A stretch of DNA of 64,000 nt from Rhynchonema sp. JSB1_4 (lineage: Eukaryota; Nematoda; Chromadorea; Monhysterida; Xyalidae): contig JASAMV010006783.1 of NCBI GenBank assembly GCA_030248065.1, forward strand, positions 1 through 64,000, written 5' to 3'. A program made the position numbers and the translations under genes. Position 1 is the first letter of the stretch. Each line of letters opens with the position of its first letter. Below, piece after piece: positions 1 through 12,600 of this stretch. The notes beneath the pieces were generated by a model. It was not told where the DNA came from and made no database searches. It worked only from the letters and a program-made list of their open reading frames with translations.

Positions 1-641
1 CCGTTAACCAAGGTTGCTGAATTTATTGTAATTTCATGGGTACACAAGCGCAGTTACCCGTTAGCTGTTTAGGCATGGCATTTGTCACATGCACAGGGTA
101 CACTGTCGTGTGCGTGAGACAACACCATGGGATCCATCAATTTTTCCTAGCGTTCAGCAACTGCACAATACAAGATTTGGTCCAGCGAGCCATGCGATTT
201 TTATCCGCCTGATGCAGCAAGGAAGCGCTTTATGGCCCAGTTATACGATAGTGTGCCGGAGAAGATGTCTCGTACCAAGTTCGGTCATCACATACTGTAC
301 ATGCAAAAACAAAAAAGCGTCTGCAATGCAGCTAAAGCGAGAAGCTTGATATGAGCTGTACGTATCCCTGTTTTTGGGCTATAGTACTTTGGTTAGTAAC
401 CGATGTCATCAAGCCTATCAACAACACATGATGCGTTGATTAGCAACCCAATTGATTTCTGGCTCACATGTTTTCTGGGTCGCAACGCGTCGCGAATTAC
501 TGAAATGCGTACGTGTCCCTCGGTCTGTGTCTCGCATGTCAGTAAAGCAGAAATTTTCCTGGTTGCAAATATTTGGCGTAACGTCGACAAGAAAATTCCC
601 GGATACATAGTTAGCAAATAGGTACAGAATATCCAATAAGA
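1..641. other. Upstream region of the module gene, no gene seen
   Basis: This stretch precedes the first recognised start codon at 642. Reading frames on both strands are short and show no domain, signal peptide or consistent splice pattern. It should hold the promoter and 5' leader of the gene at 642, but I see no convincing core promoter element. Confidence 0.4.
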
Positions 642-3600
642 ATGAGCCGACTTCAATTGAGCGTTGGTGTGCTGCAGCTGTTGTGTATTGTGGCAATGTG
701 TTGGGCAGATGAGAGCAACCTGGAGACGGAGTTCTCTGACCCGATGATCGATGAAAATTTCGACATGATTGAGGGCGATTTCTTTGCTGAAGAAGATGGG
801 GCAGGTGAGTGTACAGGGTCGTTCGTTGTGTGTTTCTGGGCCACAGGGCCGTCTGGAAGCATTTGCACTGACGATGATCTGGCACACCGTCCGTTTGTGA
901 CAACAGGTCGAAACGAAAAGTGCAAACCAAAAAAATACACTGATGAGCAGCCCTTTCTTGGGCAAAGCCGATGGATGAGTCGAATGAAGATGGAATTTCG
1001 GTATCGGATCTGCCTCGGTCACGTGATCTTTTGAGTCGGATGAAAATATTTGTCTGTTGTGCCACTTGGCAAACGGTGTGGACTGGAAATCTGCTAGCCA
1101 GCGCAACGTGTAGCGCGTGGCGTGCAAAGCAGTATGTGTCTGCACGGTTGCATGGGTATAAGTGCAACTTTGAGCCGCAGCCAGACCGCGTTCCCGTAGC
1201 TCAGTTGGTAGAGCAACTGGCTGTCCAGGCCTGGTGGCTGGGAGGTCGGAGGTTCGAGTCCTTCCGGGAGCATACGTTTGGTGTGGCGGTTCAGAGTTCA
1301 ACGGGAATGACAGCTATAGTTAAGATCAGTTCCGATAACCGAGTTTGAAACCAAAAGCCACTATCTGCCCCAGTGAGGCTTTGACAGGATGATCCAGTGC
1401 TGATCAGGTGCAAACTAATGAAAAACCAACCAACTGTCGATAACTTGTGAAACATCACCTAATCTACAGATACTGGCCTGGCGATCGAACAGCCGTTTAC
1501 GGACGCATCCAAGACTGACTACGCTGATGTGCTGGGTACGGACACGGATTTCATTGGTTTGATCATGGATCCTGTTGTGCAGGAAAGACCGGAGAAAATC
1601 ACCGTTGCGGGACAGGTGGGGGAGCTTATACTTCTTGATGGGATATGACTTCTGTCTTCTTCAAGTGTCTTTATTGTACTAAGATGTTTGAAAATTAACT
1701 TTGCTCAGAATTTGTATTTGCGCAAGAGTTTATCAGGTTGTCTTGGAACAACTTGGACTTAAACTTAAACCCGTTTCATCACAAAGCGTCTAGCAAAAGA
1801 CTTCAGGACAGGCTTAGATCCCATGCAATCCCATTATCATTAAGATTTATATACCATACCAACTACAGTTATTGTATATCTTGAGAAAAGTTTTGATTCC
1901 CAAGCCAAGCCAAATTCAAGAAAGTCATTTATCCTCCATTGCAGGAAGTATCGACGTCGACTGACTTCAAGCTCGCTGTCTGGAACGAGGACACCAAGAA
2001 ACAATTGATGGTGCCAGAAACAGCGCGCAGGGCGGTGCTCACGACCATGAACAATGTAACCCTAATGGGGGAGACCACAGAAGCGCAGGTATACAGTAGC
2101 TACTGTATTCTCCTGCAGAACCGGCTGGAACCATTGGTTGGGACAATCTAGGATAGTGTAGTAGGTATACTGTATAACTCGGTGCGTCAGATCAGTGATC
2201 ATCATCTCGTGCGTTGGGCTCAGCTTAGACTTCGGGTCCATATCATGGGCCTGGGATTTTATCGATAGGGAATTTCAGGTTACCTTGACCTTGGCTGAGA
2301 CAGATGACCATAGTAAGCTTACCAGCCACAGCTGCCGTTAGGAAGTTGTGGCACCGGATGCCAGTTGCAGGTATACCTACAGCACATGTGGTGGATAACG
2401 AAAAACAGCGCTAACACGGAAGCACATTAATGTACCGAAAACCAATTGCAGCAAGTGGACCAGAAAGCAGCGGCTACGATTGGTCTGCTCGAAGACATGG
2501 TGAACCCCGAGCGCAAACAGCAATTCCTTGTGGATGCCACTGCGTCACAGAAGGCCGCATTGTCGAAGGTCGAGGCCAGGCTGCCGGAATTGAAGAAACA
2601 GTTCGGACCTGATGTAAGATCTCTTTTTGTTTGCTTTCCACAAATTTCACTTTTTTTATTTTTGATCTTCCGTCATCTTTCAGTCCACAGCGAGTGGCGT
2701 GCAGATGACAGACGACGAGAAAATGCAAAAATGGAAATTTGAAGTCGACAAATTATTCTACGAGGATGGCATGGCGCACGTGTTGGAACGCGCCGCGATG
2801 GGAAGTCGGTGACAAGAAAAATTTGCTTTCAAGAAAATAATTTCCAAAATTTTTCCACAAACCAGCCAATAATCTGCAGCACGAGAAGAACAGACGGAGC
2901 GAGCACTGGGCCGGGATTTCGATGAACTAGGAGATTTTCGCAATTCGCGTGTGATCGTGCAGAAATACGTGCCCGATGTGACCAAGCTGACAGAGGTGGA
3001 GACAGTTGAGGTGGGTTACCGTAGCTGTGTGTGTTTCAAAAAAATTGCAGACATTTTTTACGCGTTACCTGATTCGCAAAGTGCAATCTCGTGAGGATTG
3101 GCCTGGCGGATCAGGTAACGTGTTGTTGCAACGAGTTGCAAGCTTACTCTCACAGTTTCCGTACAGTAATTATGTTCGTGTCCGGTAATTGCGGCTTTCG
3201 GTATTTGGATGCGTTGGTTGTGGGGCATGTTTGCAGCATGTACAGCTGTATGTACATGCAGCTGTATGTATGCGTGTAGCTATGTATGAAAAAAAAAAAA
3301 AAAAAAACCCCCACCCCCAAAAACCCCCAACACCCCTACATACAGTGTACTGTATATATATGTGTGGGCGCTAAGGCAGTGTTTCTCATGATCTACCCTT
3401 GATGATTCAGGATCTGCAAAAACACGCAACGCTTGTGTCCGAGTTTGTCGAAGGCGTCGATGAACGAAAGGGCGAATTCGGCGACTCGGTGTCCGAAATT
3501 GCGGGCATGAAGACACAAGTGAAGCAGTTTGCGGCCAGTGTCAAAGATCAGGTTGGTCTGAGATATCTTTATCTTTTTGTGTTAAATTTCCCCAAAACCT

Positions 3601-6600
3601 GGGTTAAAATATTCATCAGGCGCCTGGCGGAGTGCCGAGTGAGGCACTCAAAGCACAGTGGAAAGATATCACGGACAATTTGAACACTAAAGGATGGGGC
3701 AACGTGGCGCAACTGGCCGGAGAACAAAGAAGTAATCGAAGTTTATTGAAGTTCTTTCCAAAAACCAAAGAAATATTCTGTTTGCAGCAAAATTGGACGA
3801 AATGAATGAAAAATTCGATCAAGTTCGACCGGAACAAATTGACGATTTCGGTACAGCGACCGAATTGCTGAAGGATTTTGCAGCGGTTGATAAAATAGAC
3901 CAACTCGGCACCGTTGACAATCGACAGGTATCATTGATCTTTGTAATCGGATTGGGGATTGGATCTGTCTTGGAAGCTGTCGCCGAACAACTGTTGCGCC
4001 GGTCAAAGTTTCAGCTGCCGAAGCAGATTGGGAACTCCTCCAAACAGCAAATTCCATCCGGTTCTGTCTGATCCAGCCGCCAAGTTTTGCTGCCGTTCGA
4101 AACGTTCTCCTCATTTTTTCAGTTGTTTCCCTTCAGGAATTGGAATCGAAGATCGCCGCTCTCGACAAAGTGGTCGCGGGCGTCGAGACGCGACGATTCG
4201 AGCTGCTGGAAGATCCCGCTAAATTGAATGCGGATGAACAAGCGGCCATCGCTGAAACGTCAACCAGCGCGATCAAGCAGAAGTTGAACACGATGCGAAC
4301 GAAACTGAATGAGGTACTAACTCATGTATTCGCACTGTCTGTGAAGGCATTTCGAGAATGACAACTAAATTTACGCTTTATTGATTAACGTAGAACACGG
4401 AATGGATTGCAGTTACAACTGTGGGAATTTGGCATTAAAAACATCATGGCAATAATAAATTCCTAAAACGATGGTTTTGATTTTAACTGCAGTTCAGCCA
4501 CAGTGGTCGCTCATTCGCTGTTGATGGTGATTCAATCGAACAGGAGTGGAAAATGATGGTGACGGAAATGAAGGACAACAACAAATTACACGCACTCATT
4601 GGTGCCGCTCGTGTTGAAAGTAAAGATTCATTTAATTTTAATTTGCAGATTTGATTTGGTATCATTTTTCGAAAAAAATCAGGAAACATCAGTCAGTGGT
4701 ATTAGAGTTCAGGTAAAATGTGGCTAAGTATATTTTGCGTTCATGGCCGGTGCACATTTCATTACCTATTTTTATTGTGTACATCTAATGTGCCTGTACA
4801 TGTAACCTTAACACGATGTCTGTCCTCTCGTTAAGTTCGGCGGTATGAATGTGCAAGCAACGAACGAGCTCGCAGTGTTCACCACACAGCTGCATTAGTG
4901 TTCTCTTGACTCATATGGGCAGTTGAACCCATGAGTGAAACAATAAAATCAGCTAAATTACATATTTCAGCCAACATTGAGCGAGCACAGAAAATGACTC
5001 GTCATTTGAATCGCACGCAACTCGACGATTTCAAACAATCGCGACAGTTCTTTGCCAGTTTTGGTGACGAGGCAGGAGCATTGGCTGCCAGTGATACGTT
5101 GGATGTGCGTTGGGGTAGAGGTTGAGAATTGTCAATTTAGCAGTCAATTGCACTAACGCCTACTGGCCGTAAACAAAACGTAAACCAAGACAGTAAACAG
5201 TGAAATGTCTGTTGCAATCCTGATTATTATTCCATGTGGTCAATACCCTTTATGGGTACCCGGGTTCGTGTGTCACTTTAGGTAGACTGCATTCTATAAT
5301 TCACGTAACTGTAAATTTATTCAGGACGTGGAGAAACGCGTCACGGCAGGGCTGAGTTTCATTCGTGGACTGAAAGATCGAAAAACTGAACTTGAGACAC
5401 AAGCTACGGCAGATGAAAAGGATGCGCTCAACAAACTTGACCAATGTAAAACAGAGTTGGAAGGCGCTCGCACTGAGTTGGCCAATGTAAGTTCATTTGG
5501 CATACATAGGTAAACACCAACGCACAAACGTGAAACATCACGCAACCAACAGGCCAAACAACAAGCCGAAACAGAGGCGCGAGACAAAAAAGCCCAACCG
5601 CAGTCGACCACTAACGCGGCACGCACGTTCATTGACGGGACGTGGAAGACAAAGGCTCAAGCAGTGACTACCACGTGCTTTGGACGACTCAAGGGACTCG
5701 CGAACAAAGAAGCTCTCTTCAAAGGTTCATTGCCTATTCAATTTAATATCAGCTGTTGTTGCCCGTTCCTTCCTGTTTTTATATAAATTGGTGGTGCACC
5801 AGGTGATCACAGTATTGGTCGCTCAGTGACTTTACAAGAATTTGGTAAATTTTTTTCCTGAATCGTGAAGCAGGAAAATGACGGGGCAATGACGTTGCGT
5901 TGCGCAATCACACACAAAGATGCAGTCAGTAAAATGTTTCAGACCCGCAGTAACGTTGGGTGCTCTGCTGGATTATTTTCAGATGAAAATGTTTTGTGAG
6001 AATTCGAAAATGGCACAGTGGTTAAGAGTGACAGAACGTGAAAATCAGGATTGATTGGATGAATTCTTATATGGTCATTGTGCGACCAATATCAATGTGC
6101 TATAAATGGCCACGTGAGCCTAAAAATACCCACTTGGCATTTCCTGTACGCAGGTGCCCGTGATCAAACGCAACAGTTCCTGGCCGGCAAGCCGATGCGT
6201 CAGGTAAACAACTTTACGCTGGTCAAGGACTTTGCCAAGTCATTGCAACGCAAGGAGGACGGCAGTGGATTCAAGGACTTGCGTTATGCCGACAGCGATG
6301 AGGTAATGGGGCAAGTTCAACAAAAATTAGTTTGTGACATCCAAATGCTCCAGCAAGTTGATTGAAATGTACCTAATCAAACCAAACGAACCTCATCCCA
6401 CCCAGGACCTATTCAAACGAACATCGTTACTGCGCAAGGCGTTCGAGGGTATCGAGGCCCGGTTGCCAGAGCTGAAGGCACGGGCCACTGATCAACAGAA
6501 ACGAGCATTGGATCGGGTGGCCGGATGGAAGACCGAGATCGACACACTGGGAAAAGATGCAAGGGCAGCGGTAAGTCATAATGTAATCAGCGGTAAGACA

Positions 6601-9600
6601 GATAATGTGCAGTTCATCACCTTTATTTGTACCTCGTGAGAGTAACCGGTACCAATCATTTTCTGTCACTGTATTAAAACGTTTCCACGAAAACATAGGA
6701 ATTAGATAGCTAAAGATAGACAGATTTTGTGCCTGGAAACTTCCACCATATAAAGGATTCCCCGCGCGGGTCACTGCGAAGACGGTAGACTCAGAAAAAA
6801 GTGACCGGTTCCACATTGTGGGACAGGTTTTCATTTCTGAAAATGATTATTTAAAATAAATTGACCAGAATTCGCATCGTAGGTGGTAACCGGCAACGCT
6901 GCCAGTGTGCCGTCAACGCACGAGAAAACAGTCGACGCACTGAAGACACGATTTGAGGAGAAGATCGCAGCGTGGGAGGCGGAGGGATTGGACGAAGTGC
7001 TGAACCCGACGTTGTTGGATGTGGAAAGTGGGTGGCTTGGGGTATAGCCGTGTTTTTGTAGTCATGTGGCCTACGGGTGCGTTGAACTGACGATGACCCG
7101 GTGCACCACTCGTCTGTGAAGATAGCCATTTACACGCACCACAACTCTCCCTGCCGAACGTGGTGCAAAACGCTTCATTTTCTCCTTTTGTCTATGGTCT
7201 TCGGGCTTTATCAACACGAGACTTGTTACATTACCAGTTGTTGTTTTGATGTTTCCCGAGGAAAACTTGAATTTCGTCATGCGGAAGCTGTTGTTGTCAG
7301 ACAACTTTGAGCGTTACTGAACTGAGAACTGCAGATCTGCACTCGAAATCCTTGTGTGAAAAAGTCACATGATCAGCAGACATAGTGTATCTGGGTTCCG
7401 TATCCTTTTGGGCCAGTGAGCTTTTTGGGCCACCGCACTTCTTGGTCCATGTTACTTTTTGGGCCAGGTATTTTTGGGCCACGTTGCATTTCGGACCAGA
7501 TAAAGGCAAACTACGCTAACACGAGCCCGATTTCGGAGTCGGTGCACTAGCAAAAACAAAAAGAAAGAAAAATCCTCATGCACCACGTTGTATTCCACAG
7601 CCTGTAACGTTTCCCAAATCAGCAGCCACGTATGAATGTTTCACTAATCTATGTCTCCGAAATCGGGCTCGTGTTGGCGGAGTGTTACTGTACCTTTTGG
7701 GCCACGTACCTTTTGGGCCAGGTACCTTTTGGGCCATGTACTTTTTGGGCCACATTTTTACTCACATGATCGCTTGCGCATATACAGTACATAAAATTGG
7801 GCGACGCTTGTGCTCAAACATTTAATAAAACAGTTATTCCCACGGCAGTCACTTTCGTCAGTCAGACAGGCGCATACTGCAACGCGCGGGTATGTCCATC
7901 TAACACGTGGGTTCTATGTGGTTACGTCAGTGAGAGGTGATGGCAGAGGTGTTTTTTATGTGGACGGAGTTACAGACGGGGGCGCACTACCCCAGTAGGA
8001 GACCAGATTGTTGATTCCAGAATGTCCGGAGTCCGGACCGAAAATTAAGCCCTTGTTCAAGTTCGTCGTTTCCGAAAACCCTCAGTCAGTACCAATTCAC
8101 CCCCTAATCGAAGATCATTCACATCGCATTTCCAACACTTAGTATCCTTAATCTGGCAAAGGTACTTTTTGACCACCCTATATATGAAAATCAGAACACC
8201 GCAATACACTCTTTAGACACAGAACGATATCAACTTGGTGATCGGATCGGATGTGACTTGCCTTGGTTGCGCGTGTTTCTTGCATTGAGGATGTTAAGAA
8301 CATTACTGGAGTACTAAATTCAGCAATGTATTTAATGAATTAAGAAAAAAGTTATTCATCTTAGGTCTGCTAACAGATTTTACGCTGGTCGAAATAAGTG
8401 GCATCAGTAAATTTCTTAATATCCTTAGTTCAAAGAAGTCACGTCACCAAGACAGAACTGGTCCGATCCGATCACTAAGTTTGATGTCGCCTACAGTGAA
8501 TCCTTTTGTAGTCAATTTTTTAACATGCAATTTAGTTTGAATCACAATCCGCAGTTAACCCCCGAACAACTTCATACACAAGTAAATAGATTTTGTGATC
8601 AAAAGTAACTTGACTTCGTTCCAGATCCTAAAGTCAGCTTACAAGCCCCCAAAAAATCACACCATGATCAAGAGTGGGCACCCATAAAAATCGTTGAAAT
8701 GGTGCGTGCCTTATATCATCATTCATGTAACATCAACCAACCTGCCGTCTACGTCTATGCTTGTATGTTGATGGTGATCGATAAATAATGAGCACTTTCG
8801 ATTTCCAACATTCGGAGATTCATTAATGTTTCAACAAGGCTACAAATAGGGTCTAAAGAGTTGACAGAAATGCTACGATGCATACATTGTATGTCACAGT
8901 TCAAACATTTATAAAAAAAAGAAATCAACAAAAAACAATGTTTGTGGTCAAACGGACAGGCTGTGAGTCGTTTGTTAATTATAGACACTTTTGTCAGTCA
9001 GACAGGCGCATACTGCATGCAACACGCAGTCTGTCCCTCTGACATGTCTGTCGCAAATGATACCCACATACTGCTGTGTCCCACTGTAATTACGTTTTTG
9101 ATCTGAAAGCCTAAACATTGGCTCAAAATGCATGTGACATCTGTTGTGCAACTTTCACATAATCGACGCTAGATCAGTTCGCCACAGGTACTGTAGACGT
9201 GATCCTGGTTCAGGCTGTCTTTTGAGTAAAACATGTGGCCCAAAAGTTACGGTACACCGTGGCCCAAAAAGTACCTGGCCTAAAACGTACCTGGCCCAAA
9301 AAGTACGGTGGCCCAAAAGGTTCAGTGGCAAAAAGAGATACGGAACCTGTATTTGACTTAGTCTCATCCAATCTTCGTTTTAGCCAGTGTGGATCGTGGC
9401 AGCAAGAAATTGGCCGGTATGTCAATGGACCGACTCGGGGAGTACCGTTCATCGAAAGAGTTCATGACACAATTCGGTCGCACAAAAAATCAACTGAAGA
9501 CTGCTAATGACGATATGGTTAGTGAGCGCGAAGTGTTCGTCCAAAATAATTTACATAATCATTTTATATGATAATGTAAAAAATGCAACGTAATGAATCT

Positions 9601-12600
9601 TAGTGCCAGCGATGTTTCTGACTAACTGATCACCACAACAAAGATTGATAATGAAACTCGATCAATCTTGGTGATAAGATGTGATCGGATCGGTCTACTA
9701 TGGTCTACCCATCACATCGCATAAATGATCGAACTTGGTGATTGGTTTCGATATCGAATTTGGCGACTTTCTTGATTGGAAGATTTTGAGAATTATGCCA
9801 CTAAAATTAGGCCACAGCGCAAAGTTGCTCATTTATGTAACATCTACGCAGGTTACAAAGAGCGGCATTACTCTTTTCTAACCTTCATAAAAGTCACATG
9901 ACCAAAGTATGTCGATTCTATTCAGCCAATCAGCCGCCGTTGTTGACGCTAGCCAACTTATGTAGGTATACCACGGTAGGTATAAACAGGATTTGTCTGC
10001 AGGAACTGACCAAAAAGATCAAAGCGACCGAGTCAATGTATCGCGGACTGATGGATCGTAAACCTATGCTTGACCGAATGACCACCTTGACGCAGCCACA
10101 AAGGGACGCACTCACCAAAGTGGGCGAGATGCATCGCAAGATCAAGGCTGTCGAGGACAAGGTACAGTGGCCTGAGACGACTTTGACCAGTGTAAAAGTT
10201 AGGATATGATTTCGGTAGGAACGTGATGAAAAGACTGCCTGATCGAAGTAAGAATAATGTCTTCATCTGCGAATGAGGCGTTCAAGATTGCGGGGGCTAA
10301 AATCTGATTTCACGTTAGCAGTCAGCCCAAATTTTGTCCAGAACTCAATGAAATTGACGCAAACCTCATGAGCTTCCAGTTTCCACCCCAGATGCACACT
10401 AGACGGGACCCGTGCCTACGGCCCGGCTAAAGCTTCGCGCCCGCCCACGCTGGGCTATCCGAAAACCCGTTAGCATACCCAAAGCTACCCGTGAAAATTG
10501 AACCCTGCCCCCGAGGGAGGGGCCACAGACATACACACATATGTACATACATCCTGTTTCAGTAGTATATAGATAGATATTGGTCGCACAATGACCATAT
10601 AAGAATTCATCAAATCTATCTTGATTTTCACGTTCAGTCACTCTTAACCACTGTGCTATTTGTGATTCTCACAAAACATTTTCACCTGAAAATAATCTAG
10701 CAGATCAACCACGTTGCCGCAGGTCTGAAACATTCTCTTTACTACATGCTTTGTGCGCGATCATGCAACGCAACGTCACCACCCCGTTACTTTCCCTCTT
10801 TACAATTCAGGAAAAAAATTTGACCAATTCTTATAAAGTCATTGTGCAACCAATAGATATTCCCACTCAGGTGCGTCGCGAACGTCGTGTAAGTGACACA
10901 ACACGTCGTGAGTGGGAAACGGTGGTGCAGGACCTGGAAATGGCCGGACACGAGAAATTGATCGATGTCAGCAGCAATGTGCAAAGTAAGAAGGCATTGT
11001 AAGAATCACAACTCCGGATAAAAAAATCGATTACTGTATGATCTATTGCAGCCCCGATCGATAAACTGTTAACCCGAGTCGACGGCTATTCGACGGAGCA
11101 GTTGAAGGATCCAGCAATGGCAGCTGAAATGCTGAAACCGCTGGGCGATTTGAGTGTCTTGCCGAAATTGGATAGTAAACAGGTTAAAACATAATTTCTA
11201 ATGTTAGGTTGGTGCAAGTGCGTCGAAAGACTGTTTCAAGGCAGTCAGGATCAAGTGAACACTTTTTACGCTGGTCACGCTTCTTACGCTTGTGGTGTGT
11301 GCACGTGTTTTGAACCTTGAAATGTTCATGAATATAAAGAGGTCACGTGATGTAGCGCGTACCGACCAGGTTGATATCTGCGCATAATTCGTGCGTACAA
11401 GTGAAATAAAGAAGACGGTCAAAAAAGTTCAGGCCATGGAGAAAATTTTCGTTGCCGCCGAGACCGTGAAGAAGGCGCCTGATGCCGGTCAACTTGGGCT
11501 GCCGACCAAGTTTGTGGACGCGTACAAACAATTGGGTGAAAAGGCACCTGAATTGCGAACTATGGTTGGTGGTAACTTAAAAGGTTCTGATGAAATTAGG
11601 GAAATGTTCAGTTCATCCTGACTGTATCCACTGTATCACTGTATCCAGGGGGTTCAATATTTCCACCAGTTCACCACACAGAGGGCAGCACTGTATCTCA
11701 TTATTCCCATAGCTGCACCGCGGCCCGGGCGTGCGTCGCGTGGCCGATCACATGAAGATCACTGTGAACTTCAACGAATACACCATGGCGGATCCGATTG
11801 TAGATGACAAGCCACCTCCCCCACCGCCGCCCCCAGGCCCCGCTCCAGGTTCAGAGCCCAACAAAGAGCAGCAAAAGACCGATACTCAGGAAACAATCAC
11901 AGACCCTGCTGATAAAGGTGTGATACGCCATGGGGCTGTGTTTGTTATTGTGATGTTCCTGGCTGGTATGGTTATTAGGATCTGAAATGGATGACATTTG
12001 GGACAGACAAGCTGTGAAAAAGTTACATACATATGGTATGTGGATTGAAATCAATTTATTCTGCAGTATTTTCCATGTTTATGCATCAGTATCTCTGTGT
12101 CACAACCAGAATTTCTGTTGACGGCGGCAAGATTCAAATTTCTGCCGTTCTTTTGCACCTTTCTCACAATTAATTGTCATATCGACTTAGCCTATAATGT
12201 TCAACCTGCCTTATTGCTCAGAATTTGTGAAAGCATCATTAGACCGGTGATTTTTCTAAATGAATGAAAGTACAATTTAAACATTTAAAAATGCTGAGGT
12301 TCGTTCAGCATGTTTGTCATACAGTATCGGTATGTGCCGACAGAACATTTCTGTCAGAATAAAGTGCGCGCACGTTTCTCGACGTTACGTTTTTAGATTC
12401 GAGAAAAGAAACCAAGCGATTTGCCGCGCAAAAAGCATATCCGACATACATAGTAGTACACCTGTGAAGCAGCCGACTTGTGACTGGAGGCACATGAAAG
12501 GGCACCTTTGCGACGCGTGTCTCATGTAAAGGGCTTTGACGGAAGCGGAAAACGCGTCGTTCCAAATTGAGTTTAGCGGCTGCTTCAGCGTTTATGGAAA

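Noticed and set aside
393..1301. Long open frames on the minus strand opposite the start of the module gene
   Set aside because: They overlap the tRNA-like sequence and the signal-peptide exon, have no domain, and one contains the usual tRNA-derived peptide pattern.
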